From Clytia hemisphaerica (Eukaryota; Cnidaria; Hydrozoa; Leptothecata; Clytiidae), in contig CACVBU010000468.1 in NCBI GenBank assembly GCA_902728285.1, forward strand, positions 969,003 through 1,033,002: a stretch of DNA of 64,000 nucleotides. Direction: 5' to 3'. The translations under genes and the position numbers were made by a program. Numbering within the stretch: position 1 is the stretch's first letter; the number at the start of each line of letters is the position of its first letter. A model generated the notes under the pieces. That model was not told where the DNA came from, ran no database searches, and saw only the letters and a list, made by a program, of their open reading frames with translations. Of the stretch, positions 1 to 12,800 are shown one piece after another.

Positions 1-3000
1 TGGATAATTTCTGGTAGATACAAAGGTATCATTTTACCGCACGGTAATCTTTTCGCCGCTTTTTTGCCGCACATTTTATCGATCTGTCCGCACCAAGACC
101 GGTCTCATTTTTAATGTACTCCAAATCGCTTGGGGGGTCACATATGCGTACCTGGTTTTTATAAAGACAAGATTATGAAAATAAACCCCTTCTTACTTTT
201 TCGAAGTTCAAGATAAAGTCAAAGTGAAAACCAGGCTGAAGATGCAATATACTGTATCTGTTTCCTTTCGCTTCCAAAAAAAAAAACGAGCGAGTAGAGA
301 AACAGAGAAAAATAAGTTAGCTTTTGTTTTTTTTTCTTTCAAAAATCATTAACTTGAAAATTGGAAATTTGTTTAAGAAAGTTATTGTAGTTAGTAGCAG
401 TTGATGTAATACTGGTGAAGTGAAAAGGACTTCTTTACGTTACAACTGGTGTTGTGTTCCTTAGAAAGAAGTGTGCCGCAGTGTTAAGAATATGAAATTC
501 TTTGTAGTGAAGAAAGATCTTCGATGTTGTACCTCCTGGTTGAAATTTGTTTGCTCTTCATCAGCTTGACATCAAAAGTCTCAGGTCTCTACTTATCAAG
601 GGATGAAACAGAAAAAATGAAAGCGTTAAAAAATGGTATTGCGGTTATTATTTTCCTCACGAGAAATGTATGTTTGTGTGTGTGTAGAGAAGAACTGAAG
701 AAGCTGGAAGAAGAATAAGAAAACATACTATAGATATTTTAAATTCTGTTAAAATAGATATTAGTAGATAGAGCTTGAGTTGAGAGGATTTATTGGAGAC
801 ATCGATGGTCGACCGTGAGCTGTAGAGGGGGGGTGTATGTTACAGACCTCTGCATATCTTCTTAGAGCCAGATCGAAGAATGTCGAAGAAGAAAAAGATT
901 TTTTCACGTTTTGAGAGTTTTTTCTCTGTGGTTTTTTTTTTCAACTTTTCTCTCTTATCTATATAGTTGCTGTTAATATATTCTGTTCAATATTTTTTGT
1001 TGTTTCGTGTTTTTTTTCCCTTTCCATCATTTTATCATAATATCCTCAATCTTTGTCTACTTTATATTTTGTTATTAATGCTTTTTTGTTACTTCGTTAC
1101 ACTGTTTTTTTTACGAGAACAATTTTATAAGAACAATGAAGCTCGAAAATAAGAACAGTTTTAGAAGAACCGTGAGTCTGGAATGGCTGAAGTTCACGTA
1201 AATTAAGAGTTAAAATAGTATGAACAGGGTTTGGAGTATAATTTTGCCTCTTTTGACGAGCGCATTTCTCTTTTGCAGTACTGTTCACCTTTTAGTGTTT
1301 GATAATTAGGTGGAGCTGATTATTGACCTGGAATTTTAAATTATTAGTCTAGATCTTGACTAGGTATGTAGCCTCAATTTTGCCCTAAAAGTAATAACAG
1401 ATAAGAACAATTTGAGACTCAAAGTGACATTGGTTGGATGAGTGTGTACAAAGTGACAGTTTTTACACTAGGCTTAGATGGTGGCATTATTCGAGCATTT
1501 ATTTCTATCAATTAATTTTTACCATTGATTTTGTTGTGTATTTTTCGTTGGATTGTTTTTGCTAGTTTTTGGGTTCAGTTGTTAAACATTTTCTATTGGA
1601 AATGTGGTGAAATGTGAAAAATGTGATTTCAATCTTCATCGACAGATTTGGTAAAAGAAACACTATCGATATATATGTATTATCACAAAATCATCAGCGT
1701 ATGGTTTGAAATAGGAATTCTAACCGCTATCAAATTATAAGGTTCAACTTATAGTTGTTATAACAAGTTGACCAGCGATTAAATGTTGAGTAATTGTCAT
1801 GTTTGAGTACGTTTCTTTTTTGGCCCTACTTTTATTTAATTTTTGTTGGTTTGATTTCTTCGATTGTTTTTTTTCTTCGAAGTTCCTTCGCATCAATGTT
1901 TTTAATACTGGTACTGTATGCAATTATAGGTTTTTAACTTGTCTCCTATTGATTCCAGAAACCTCATGTAATGTGATATTCCGAGGACGGGGGTATTAGG
2001 GTTGGAGAGTTGGGTATGTGTGCCGAACTGACCTCCAAATCACGACCCCCGGAAAGAAGAAGTTTTGGTGAAAGACTGACCCTTAGAGTAGCCCTGGCAC
2101 CAGTTAATGCTTGTAGATGATTGACTAGATTATTCGATTATAGTGACCTGTTAGTATATGGCAGTTCTCAATTTCGTTTAGAATGAATGGGTCAATGTCA
2201 TCAAAAGTTATCAAAAAGCAAAAGTTCAGTCAGAAGTTGACTTTAGAGAGACCTTTTCATCAAAACTTAGAGATGCATTTCTTTAGAAAGGGCGAGAAAA
2301 TCTCGAAGCTTACTATTTTGCCTTCACCATTGAGCTCCATAAGGGGAACAGATCAAGTTTCAGCCTGTGCGTTTCATTACGAGATTGGTCGTGAACATGT
2401 TGCTTTTTTACTAAAATTCCGAAAATACTTAATGATTTAAATTCGGGCATTGGCTTAAAGAATGGCCTATGTCAAAGTTATTACCTTAGTACCCTCGTTG
2501 ACACCTGATACATTCCTTTTTTTTTTTGTAAGAACTAGTAATCTTCTATTTAGACTCGGCTTTTTCCTATTTTGTTTTGGCATTTTGACCTCTGAATTAT
2601 TTTTTTTACTATTTTTTTTATTTCAAAGTTGAAAATTGAGGTATTTTAGGCATTGTACTTTATTTTTACTTTTCTAATCGTTACCATTTGCTTAAATTCA
2701 GTCATTTAAGGTGCGTAGGTGTGTTCTTTTTCTAATTTACTCATCATTGTTGTTCTTATAAAATTGTTCTTATAAAAAAGAGAATAGGGTTTCAGTAGTT
2801 TACGAGGTAGTAAATAACTTTTCTCAGTCACTTCGAAAAAAGATTTTTTGAAAATTATGTAACTGTTTATTGTCAGTACTTTATCAAACGACAAGTTGGC
2901 TTTTAAAGGTCATTCACTAATAAAGGTTTGAAAAAGGGTCTCTACTTGACTTTTTTCCCTCTTTTCAAGGTTTGAGGTCCCAAATTAGCCCCCAAATTTT

Positions 3001-3644
3001 CCAAACTGAAAGATTTTTTTTCTCTCTCTAATTTTAATTCCTATTTTTTCACGTCTTTCCTTTCTTCTTGTATATTATTTTTCACTAGGCTTCAGGTTTC
3101 TTTTTTAGCTGGGACACTTTTGATACATCTTTTTGTATTTGAGACTTTTCTGAGATTTCAACTATATATTTATTTTTTGGATTGGAAAATTGAAAGTTTT
3201 AGGCCTTGAGAATACTAAGATAAGAAATCAAGACTAAAAACAACAACAAAAATCCTCCTATACCCGATGATTTTTTTTGCAGTTGTGACATCTCGTTATT
3301 TTAGACCGATACTTAATTCTTGATTAATGGTAAGTCAAAGCACATGAAAAAAGCTGGATTTTGACCACCGTGTTTCTATTTTTAGTAACAGACATTTGGT
3401 CAAATCCCGGCTTTTCCGGATGTTTCCGTTGATAAAATGAATTACGAATACCAAGAATTTGCGGACACCATTGATTTCGTATTCGAGAGAAGTTTATTAA
3501 AATTGGGAAATGCAATTTGTCCGCTTTTATGAGACAGTGGAATAGATAGAATCACAAAGAAAATTTGAAAAAATTCGAGCAAAATATTATGAAGTAAAGA
3601 ACTCGCAGCAGGAATTTTCGAATTTTCTTGACTTTGTGATTCTA
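1..3644. other. Gene-free 5' flank, AT-rich
   Basis: No convincing exon was found on either strand. The short open frames here (the longest near 2183-2440) have low-complexity, T-rich composition and no recognisable motif. Two things are visible. Around 790-890 a stretch reading DREL-stop-RGG followed by GAAGAAG runs resembles the 3' end of an RTE-like LINE, comparable to the better copy at 40160-40215. At about 2755-2780 two TTCTTATAAAA motifs match the ends of the CACG-TTTTTTATAAGAA MITE family found elsewhere in the window. Both are remnants at best. Confidence 0.5.
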
Positions 3645-3655
3645 TTTATTTCACT

Positions 3656-4033
3656 GGCGCAGTAGTGTGTATTGGTCATCGTTCTTGACTTCCGTGCTGG
3701 AGGTCAGGTTCGATTCCCACTAGGTGCTGCGATTCACTTGGCAAGTGAATGTACCTTGGCCCGGGTCAACCCATACCATGTGAGGGGAATAGGGTATCAT
3801 CACTCTGATACAAGAGTATGGGGAGATATGCTTGACATTGAATGTGGTGTGGTAATGGTACTCATGTTCAGTACCTGCGAGAACGCTAGGTTCTCCTGTA
3901 CTGTTCGAGTATCATCATCGATACAGCACGGCTGCTCTGATGTGTCGCGAGCACAGAGTATAATATCTGGTAAGCGATGTGATTTCCCTATCCAATGATA
4001 TCGGAGGGTTAGCTTCTCTCTCTTCTCTCTCTC
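3656..4033 (+). mobile_element. tRNA-derived SINE, full length, copy A
   Basis: The element begins GGCGCAGTAGTG, an RNA polymerase III A-box-like start, and has a perfect B box (GGTTCGATTCC) about 50 bases in. It ends in a (TCTC)n-type tail. It is flanked by a perfect 11-bp target-site duplication, TTTATTTCACT, at 3645-3655 and 4034-4044, so both ends are exact. The body after the tRNA head (GATTCACTTGGCAAGTGAA) is shared with the minus-strand copy at 14876-15249, and the distal part is diverged from that copy and from the truncated copy at 24323. The 108-codon open frame across it is not a gene. Confidence 0.85.
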
Positions 4034-4044
4034 TTTATTTCACT

Positions 4045-6229
4045 GTAGTTCTTTATTTCTTGATTATCTGCAATGGAAATGTTTTAAATTAAAAACAAGA
4101 TTTTTAGTACTGTAGATGGTATTGAATGGAAAAACCAACAAATTGTTAAGCTTTGAACCTGTTTGCAGACACCTTGCTCAGGACAATTTGTTAGATGTAC
4201 TTCCTATACAGTCGCTCTCTAATTCGATTTTTAAGGGGAATACACTCTTCTCGAGATAAATCAACAGCATTGGGAGCCTCGTTTTCAAATGAAATAATTA
4301 CTCCAAACGACATTTACACATGTAATATGTTTTCCAAAAAGATAGTTTTTCGATACAAAACCGCAAACGCTTAAAAACATTAATTATGTCTAACGACGTT
4401 GAAGTGCCGTAGCAACAAGTCCTTGATAACGAGGTTTGCGATTGCATTTCGAGAAGAACGTATTACAATCAAGAAAAAAATGGACAAATCAACTTGACTT
4501 TTTTGTTGGCGGATGAGCAAAAGTGTAATGACTATTCAGTGCAGTTCAGTGGTGCAACTTTTCCATTATAGACGGAAATCTATCCGGTTGAAATCTTTAA
4601 CAAGGATTTCTGTCCCAATAAAAGAAGCTCCTTAAAGCATAAATTTCGTCAATTTTGACAGAATTTTGTCCAGACTCACCAGAGCAAGTTGCAACAGACT
4701 CTCCCTTCCATGCAATGTCTTGTATTACACTCCGCTTACATGTTTTTGATAAGGAAGAGCAATCAAAGCTACAGATTTTATAACTGGCTAAGAAAAAGGT
4801 AGTTTTTAAGCTTTTTTTCCTTTTTATGTGTTAAACTTTATCTCTGGGACAAGAAGTTGAAAGAAGTTCGTTCATAGAGCATTAATTCAGCTTGAAAATG
4901 GAGAAAATCAGGAAAAATAAGAACAGTCGAATCTCAGTTCAAATTTACTAGTTCCTTTTAAAGAAAGGTATATTATTACGTAATCATTTAACGACAGGAT
5001 AAATCAGAGAGCTGCAGAGAGATAGATATCTCACAAGAAGGTGTTTAAAGTCACAGATATCTTATATAAATCCCTAGATGGAGCTTCTTCCTCCCTAGCT
5101 GTAAAGCAACCTCAACTGTCGTGGCTTGTGAAATACAGAGTAGCTTTATCTAGTGTTTTTTATAAGATATCTGTGGATTAAAGTGATGTCAAGCGAGAGA
5201 AGAATGAAAGTTTAAATGGGTTGTCTTGTTCTGTAATGTAATATATTCTGATGTTTTGCCAGCACGCTATTTTCTTTCTGCTGTTTGTACCGGTGTATTT
5301 TTCAGAGCTTAATGACTACAATTGAGTCGAGGGTACATAACCTGAAAGCTTCATGCAGGATTTTCCAGTTATGTTTTGTTGACTTTCACATTTTATAATT
5401 GCTAAGTTTGCATTAATCAAAATATATTTTGAAACCGAACTGATTGAAGAAACTCTACTCCTGGTTGGTTTATCGTGCACTCTTTGAATATGATTTCACC
5501 TCGTTTGATTGATAAGTTTGCAATAAGAAATATTTTCAAGTCATCTTTACATATTTGATCTTTCTAAGTCTGTTAAAAACCGTGTAGTCGACAAGAAAGC
5601 TGTGTTTCCGGAGAATGTCAACTTTATAGAAAGTGATTCACCTGGCGTCAAACCTGTCCAAACTCGAGTACCATATTTATGTAACTGAGCATGTCTGGCG
5701 TGTCTCAAGTTTTGGCAATGATTTCAGAATTCTTGTCTCTCACTTTACACAACTGTTTCCGTGTTACTGTACTCAGTGAAACCGCAAAAAACGAACGCCC
5801 TCAATCTCACGTTTTGTTTATAATGTTACAATAGATTTCTTTTCGGACGTAACGCGGTTGTTCGATTCGTTTGTCCGTTCTTCCGTATGAATTAAAGATA
5901 TCGTACGTAAAACACTAGATGGAGCTTTTCCTTCCCTTACTAATGAAAAATAACGCGATTTCTTAAAAAAATAGACCACAATTCGGTGCAGAACTAGTTT
6001 CTTCTGGTCTACATTTAGCACAGATGTTGTAGTTGGTTTAAAGTAATAGTGGCTAGAACACGATTCAGCTGTGAGGCAAGGAAAATTTACCAGGTTTACT
6101 TGGCAAGGTTAACGGAAATGATTAAACCACCCTCCTCTTATGCGTATTCGACCATAATCCTTTTCTCTTCTAAAAGCCGGTTTTCATTGAGCTTACTTTC
6201 CGCCGCGCGGGATTGAATTTTTCAGGCGA
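4045..6229. other. Gene-free stretch with MITE fragments
   Basis: No exon is recognisable. The stretch contains a partial CTCTCTAATTCGA repeat near 4205-4450 and the hairpin element listed separately at 5052-5175. A half-copy of that hairpin lies at about 5885-6020 and shares the string CACTAGATGGAGCTT. The rest is unremarkable AT-rich sequence. Confidence 0.5.
5052..5175. repeat. Short hairpin MITE
   Basis: The ends are inverted: CACAGATATCTTATA on the left and TATAAGATATCTGTG on the right. A second inner inverted pair around CTAGATGGAGC and CTTTATCTAG follows. No open frame is present. This is the form of a small palindromic MITE; superfamily not assigned. Confidence 0.6.
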
Positions 6230-6241
6230 TACGCATGCGCA
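6230..6241. promoter_or_regulatory. NRF-1-like palindrome upstream of PDE8
   Basis: TACGCATGCGCA matches the NRF-1 consensus YGCGCAYGCGCR at 11 of 12 positions. It sits in a locally GC-richer patch (CCGCCGCGCGG just upstream) about 420 bp before the PDE8 start codon. That placement suits a TATA-less promoter. No TATA box was seen nearby. The promoter role is inference. Confidence 0.35.
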
Positions 6242-6657
6242 TTTTGTATTTTTGACGGCAATAGCTAATCAATTAACTGACAATGATGAAGATTGATGTC
6301 AATACTACGTAAAAGCGTTCGATCTGCTTCTGTTCTTGAATTTGACTTACTTTTGATCACAATTCTTCATTTCAGCTAAAAAAAATAATAATAATAATAA
6401 TATTAAATGACTGACTGAAAGAGAACAATAGAAAATAATGACTTGAATTAATTTGCTGAGACATGAATGTACAGCCGGTTGGTATACTCCATCAGTAGAG
6501 ACGGACTTTTTTTTTACGTTGAAAATTTGTTTTATTGGACTTTTTGTCTCCTTATAAGTTCAGGAGGAGTAGTAAGCAGTACTTTCTACGTCTCATCTCT
6601 ACTCATTGGAAAATCGAGGTAGAGAGAAAGAGAGATCGAGATTTTTCAAACTTTGAA

Positions 6658-6870
6658 ATGAAATGTTCGCAATGTGGCAACCTGTTTTGCTGTTTCGCCC
6701 TATTTAAATCCAAGTGCGTTGACAAGGGCAGCCGACAGCAACAAAGACATAATTCGTCCGTCGGTGGCGGAGGCGGGGATGGTGTCGCCCTTCACGCCAA
6801 CAGTGCTACTACTGCAGCAGCGTTAAATCAAAATGGTGTAACCAACACGGAAATGATTGTCGAGTATGAG
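6658..6870 (+). CDS. PDE8: PDE8 exon 1: Cys-rich N-terminus and Gly/Ala-rich spacer
   Basis: Residues 1-71. The start reads [20 protein letters not shown], with six cysteines in 20 residues. A low-complexity stretch with a GGGGGDG run and an Ala-rich segment follows. Vertebrate PDE8 begins MGC, a myristoylation signal; here residue 2 is Lys, so N-myristoylation is not expected, but the cysteines could be palmitoylated (inference). The exon ends in phase 0 at GAG/gtaatt. An upstream in-frame ATG at 6535 is possible, but the Cys-rich start fits the membrane-anchor position better. Confidence 0.8.
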
Positions 6871-9800
6871 GTAATTCTTGATTCTGCTGTTACGAGTCTA
6901 ATTATTCTCGTCTTTTTTTTGGGATTTTAAGATAAAAGAGTCGATATTTTACGTTGATAAAGTAATCTTTGACTTTTTTAAGTCTTCACGGCCAGCCGGC
7001 TCGGCTGTCTATGATCTGAGCGGATCAATGGAGGTAGTTGTGGCTCGAAACGGGAAGCCTTGGCTTATTCTGACCTTTATACGGGAGGAGCAGAAGGAAA
7101 AACTATTGAAAATGCCCGGTTTATTGTAATCTCATAACAGATTATCCATTCAGTACATACCACGCTCTGCTCTAAAGGGAACGTGACCTGGTTGTTCAGC
7201 CAAAATAATCAAAGCCACGTAGCTTTTCGCTTTAAAACAAAAGTGAAAGCGGATGGGTTCTAATATTTTTTATTATGATTGGCTTTTGATTTTGGTGCGA
7301 TTGCTTTGCTTTAGCCAATCAGCGCGCTTAAAAGCTCGTTATATTCATTTCAACACTAGATGAAAAGGATTAAAGCGGTTCGCCAGCCTGGGTAGATTCT
7401 CTTACGGTGCCATGTCCTTTAGAGTGAATATCTGCCATGCGCAGAATATCAGAATCTGCTCGTAGATTAGGAATATTGAGTGTTTCCGTATGGGGTCATG
7501 AATAACCTGAAAATATTATTACATCATTCGAACAGTAATAGATGGATTGCATAATTTCATATAATTTTACATCATTTCATACACGCTTTTTTTTATAAGA
7601 ATACACTTTATAAGAATGTCCATGATGAAAATGAAAAATTAAGAATATGGTAAGAATATTACCATAATGGAATTTAGCAACTGAACCTAAGAATGCCATT
7701 TTTAATGCATTTTAACCTGTAGATTGCCAATTTCGATCTTAACCTATGAGAATTCCGTAAGAATATTTTTGGATGATTTTCGCCAAAAAGTTAAGAATAT
7801 CCATGATGAAATGAAAAAACACCATTCTTATAAAAAAAGCGTGTAACCTCTTCAAAAGGGTTCTTCAGTGTTTTCAGTGTTTGAATTTTTGCCTTCGTGC
7901 AACCAACCGTTCCTTTCATAGTTTTATTTTCAAAATGTCCCCCTTTTTCTTGAACTTTAATAGACATTCTTTTCAATATAATAAAACTTGGTCCAATTTC
8001 TTTTTCATTCATTTTTTGTTGATCATATTATAAGAACTTGAAATCATTTGTGCTTATCTCGCTCGTCAAACCTCATTTTCTTCAGATATTACAGTACAAT
8101 ATATGATTTTCTTACAGTAGACTCATAGACTGTTTTGTTCGACTCTTACAATCATATTTCTGATCAAAATTCATTGGACACATGAAGCGTCAAAATACTG
8201 CATTGACATTTGAAGGGTCTGCTCATAAAAGAATTTACAAACTCTGTACTACCATATCTCTACTACACGTTTTTTTATAAGAACATCCAAAAAATTTCGA
8301 GCCTTCGGATGTTCTTAACTTTTTGCGTTTTAAGCCTATATTTTGTTTCATTTTCTCAATAAATTGGATGTTTTAAGAGTCTGCAAAGCCTTATAATGTT
8401 CTTAACTTGTTCATAAAATGTTGACAATCTTATACAGCTTCTTATAAAAAACGTGTATATTTTGTGCTTGTTTTTTCTGTTTAACATCTCACAGTATTAT
8501 CAGCTGGTTTTTATTTGGGAGGTTTTTTTGGACCCCTTCAAATACTCTTCATTCTTTTTCGTTCTCTTTATTTTTTTTGTACAAAATTTCTTGTTATCAC
8601 TATAAACTCTTTTTTTTTTTAGTTTGATTTTTTTTTCACAATATTTTTCTCCGTTTATCCCCTACTATTTCTATATAGTATTTTTTTAGAAGGTGATTTT
8701 TAGACGTTGCTGCTTGCATTGTATTATTTTGAATGTTTGTACCCGTGTATAAAAAGGTCTTACATTTGAAGAGTTATTTAAAGGGACGTCATCTATCAGC
8801 TAGCGGGATACCGCATGTCATGCGCTTTAAACTGTTTGTTTTAATTTGTACGAAAAAATATATGATAAAGGAAACAAATTCTGAATGGCTGAAAACTGCG
8901 CACTAAATTAGTTGCTTTATAAAACTATGCAGAAAACAATAGCAAAGGGCTCTTCAAGGTTATCACATGGGTATCGGAAGCATAGTTTTACTTTATGTCT
9001 GTCGTTGAATAGACGTTTGATAGTGAATTCGTCTTTGATTGGTTTTAAGACCCCCCTCCTCCATTTTATGACTTTTTTGTCCAACCGTCTTCAATATCCT
9101 GAGGAAAATCAGCCTTCTTAGTATCGAATTATTATTGCTTTATTGTCAATTACTACGTTTGAATGCTCTCTAATTCGATATTCGAGGAGTGTCGAGTTTT
9201 CGAAACAATCAACTAAATTACTCATTTTATGGAATTTTCTTCTCGAGTACCGACCACGTGACTATAAACAATTATTGATGTAGTATCGAATTCGAAAAAA
9301 GGCTGTAAAATAGAGACCGTTACACAGAAATTCCAAATGATGTAATTATTTTTAGTTTTTTTAACATTCAAACAGTAACACGATATAATATCCAATACTA
9401 ACCAAAATATTTCGGAAAAATGTAGATTTTAATGGTAAATGGCTTTTTGGATCCATAATGCATTGGGCTCACATGAATGGTGTAAGTCCATTTAAACTTT
9501 TTCATGAGGTTAAACTTATTTATCAAAAGAGCTTTTAAAGTTCGAGTCGTTATTTTACATGGATAGGCAAGTAATGTAGGACTTTCAGACAGTCTTAGAA
9601 AATTCATAAACGGTTTTGCTTTCGAAGACAGTTTCCAGCTGGTATAGTAAGCGGTCGTCTCTGAGAAACTCTACCGCGTCAAAAACGCGGCTGTAAACTT
9701 TGCGTAATTGGGGTAAACTTTGGGTAATTATCTTCCCGCGTTTACTTTCCCTGTAAGGTAACGGACGATAACATCGTCTAACACAACGGTTACATTGTAT

Positions 9801-12800
9801 AGATCTGTTGCGTAAGGTTAGAGTGTTCGGTGACGTTGCGCGATTACGGTGCGCAAGGCTGTTGGTTCAACTCCCAGCCGGCTTATACCAAAGCCTCCGA
9901 AATGGTACTTGATACCTCTCTGCTTGATGCTCAGCTGTCATGGAGAAGGGTCAAGGTTAAGTGAAGAAATCAAGGGAAGGAGTGGCGCTCTACACTACCC
10001 TTCCTTCAGGTAGATAGCAGAGAACTCTGTGACTCTGTAGACTGCGATCATCAACTTAGTTGATTACATGGTTTCTTTTTCTCTATTTCTTCAGGCTACC
10101 AAATGCGAGCTGGAACTTGGACCAATGAAAGTATACAAACATCCAATGGAGGTACATACTAAAAGTCTTATCAAAAGTCTTATACTCATTATATCCCTTC
10201 GCACTTACAAGAGGGTCCCAACCGAGTCTCGAGTTTCCTTAGGTTCGATTGGTGTGAAATGTCTGTTTCAGTGAACGCAGTAAAGTAATGACTTCAGCCT
10301 TAAGACCATGTTCAGACGTTCCGTATCTTTCCGAAACGAAACAAGTGAGAGCGTCATAATTCGAAACGTCAAAAAAGAAGACATATATATATTCAAAGCA
10401 AAACAGATCGAAGCGGTTTCGCTCCACTTTCTTATCAGAATGGAACTGCTCCGTTTTCTTGCTCCAAAACGTTCCGAAACCAATATGAACACTCCCGATA
10501 TATAACCAAAACCATACCGGAACGATACGGAAACCTTAACGTCTGAAGGGCGTCTGAACGGTCACAGATTAACTTGAATGATCCGAAACTCGAACCTATT
10601 CCCCTTTCGTACATATACACCTACCAACTCAAAGATTTTGGAATCGAGTTTTTCACGGCCGAAGAACGTCGTATTATTGTATATTGATCTTGTTGAATTT
10701 GGATGCAATGTACCTCAACTCATAGACTCAGACAAATTACAATTTTCTCGTCAACTGTACTTCAAAATGTGCGATTCCTTGTACAGCAGAGTCTCTTTAA
10801 CTCGAACCTCTATAATTCGAATGTCTCCTTACTCAAGCAAGTCTTATGTTTCCTTTATGTAACACCGTAAGGGCTGTTTATATGGAAGTGGGCTGGCCCG
10901 GCTAGGTGAGGTGGGATGGATTTTCGAACGTTACGTCACAGTTTTTGACGAATCAAATGACTAAAAATAGATCACGCGACGTTCGAAAACCTATCCCACC
11001 TCATCTCAGCCTGCCTCCATATGAACAGACCCTTAAAAAACTTACTCCATAGCTCGTAATCTCGAACAACTAATTACAGTACATACATTTTGCACAATAT
11101 TTCCAATTTTATCATAGATTCTGTTAGATCATGTTCAGATGTTGCGATTCCGTTCCGCTCCAAAACAAAATAAAGCCATCTATTGGTTAGATTCAAATTT
11201 TACGTCACTTGTAACCAATAATGGCTTCATTTCGTTTCGGAGCGAAATGGAACCGTCATATGCGAACATAATCTTAGTGTTTTCTCGTTGTTACTCATGA
11301 TTAATCGTTAATTCTACTCAAAAATTATGCGATTCCCAGGTAATAATAACATTACCAATTTCATTATAGATTCTGCTAGTGTTCGGTTGCAAAGATAAAC
11401 AATCAGACGCTCTTGAGAATGCTGCCAAAAAAGGAAGTTATCGGTGTCGGCTGGCCACAACGGCTGAAAGCGCCATGGAATATTATCTGAAGAAATTGCC
11501 AGAGGTAGAATTTCCATCATTTTGAAAGAAGTGTGCATGATGTAACTACTGACCTTTATATATCCCTGGACCAAGTTATATCCGCCATCTTTGATCGAAG
11601 TTTGTTTTGAATTGGTACCCGAAGCCATTGTTAAAAATTAACGTCTAACGGCGCTACATCATCAAAAGTTTTCGAGGGAAAGTAGATCTAGTGCTCTCGA
11701 TGCATTTACACCGCTATCGAGTAGTGCCGCCATTAGGGTACCAATTTTCAAAAAACTCCGATCAAAGATTTTGCTTGGCCGGGATTGAGAAACTTGGTCC
11801 AGGGTATATAAAGGTCAGTGTTAATTAACTAACAGATTTCCACACTGCAAGTACGCTCCGCAATCATTCAATTGTGTATTGAATAAGCGAGCGGTCTTAT
11901 TACAGTTGACGCTCTTTAATTCGATAACGAATGGGAATTGGATTTTCATCGAATAATAAGGGAACATATCGAAAAGTAGAGCGTCGAATTAGAGTGCGTC
12001 AACTATGTATCGGTAGAACATTTGGCTACTTAAGAACTTGATTTCACTTTGCAAATTATGCCTGCGATTAAAGGGAAAGATGAAGGGTAAGTGGGTGGAG
12101 CCCAGGCCTAAGTCAGTAGTGAGGTTAAGTATACTCATATAGTCACAAACACGAACGGAAAATGTAATCGGCCAGTGCATTGCAGTCAATCATCACGTTT
12201 CTTATCTTCACTTACAGTATATGGCCCCCAAAACGGTCATTAAAATGAGGATTCTGACTTGTAGATTTATCAGAATTAAACGATTTTTGTTTATTTAGAA
12301 AGAATGATGGTTATACTAAAAAATGAGCATGTTTTTGATGGTTTGAGACAGATTCAAAATAACATATTTACGTATGAAGGAGATATTTTAACACCCAAAT
12401 TAGATAAAAATTGCATATAACTCACTCTAGCTCCTTGGATATTGAAAATAAGTTATGAAAATGGGGTATAGGAAACTTTCTACACCTAATGTCGTTCAGA
12501 AAATGCAGATACATCTGTGACTTTAGAGGATGGGTAAAAGATATAGCATCCAGTATTTTGGGACCCTAGAATCAGCATTGATAAAACCGAAAATTCTAAA
12601 TATGAGAAACATCAAAAGATCTTGGAATTCCATTCCTATCAGGTTGAGTTAATAGCTTATAACAAAAATTAACATTATATGTAAAATTTTTCGCTGAATC
12701 AGGAAAAATGGCAAATTCTGTCATTTTTTTGCAAAATATAGGAGAAAAATACCTTTAAAGCTTAATATTTTCAGTTTCAGTTAAGCTTTTCTTCTCAAAT

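Noticed and set aside
524-718. 64-codon frame with a hydrophobic start resembling a signal peptide
   Set aside because: The start is hydrophobic, but the rest is low complexity, with no splice context or family match, in T-rich sequence where such frames are common.
3672-3998. 108-codon + strand open frame
   Set aside because: It lies wholly within a full-length SINE and has no protein motif.
6535-6657. Upstream in-frame ATG as the PDE8 start
   Set aside because: It would add 41 basic, poorly conserved residues before the Cys-rich segment; the downstream ATG fits the expected membrane-proximal N-terminus better. Kept as an alternative.
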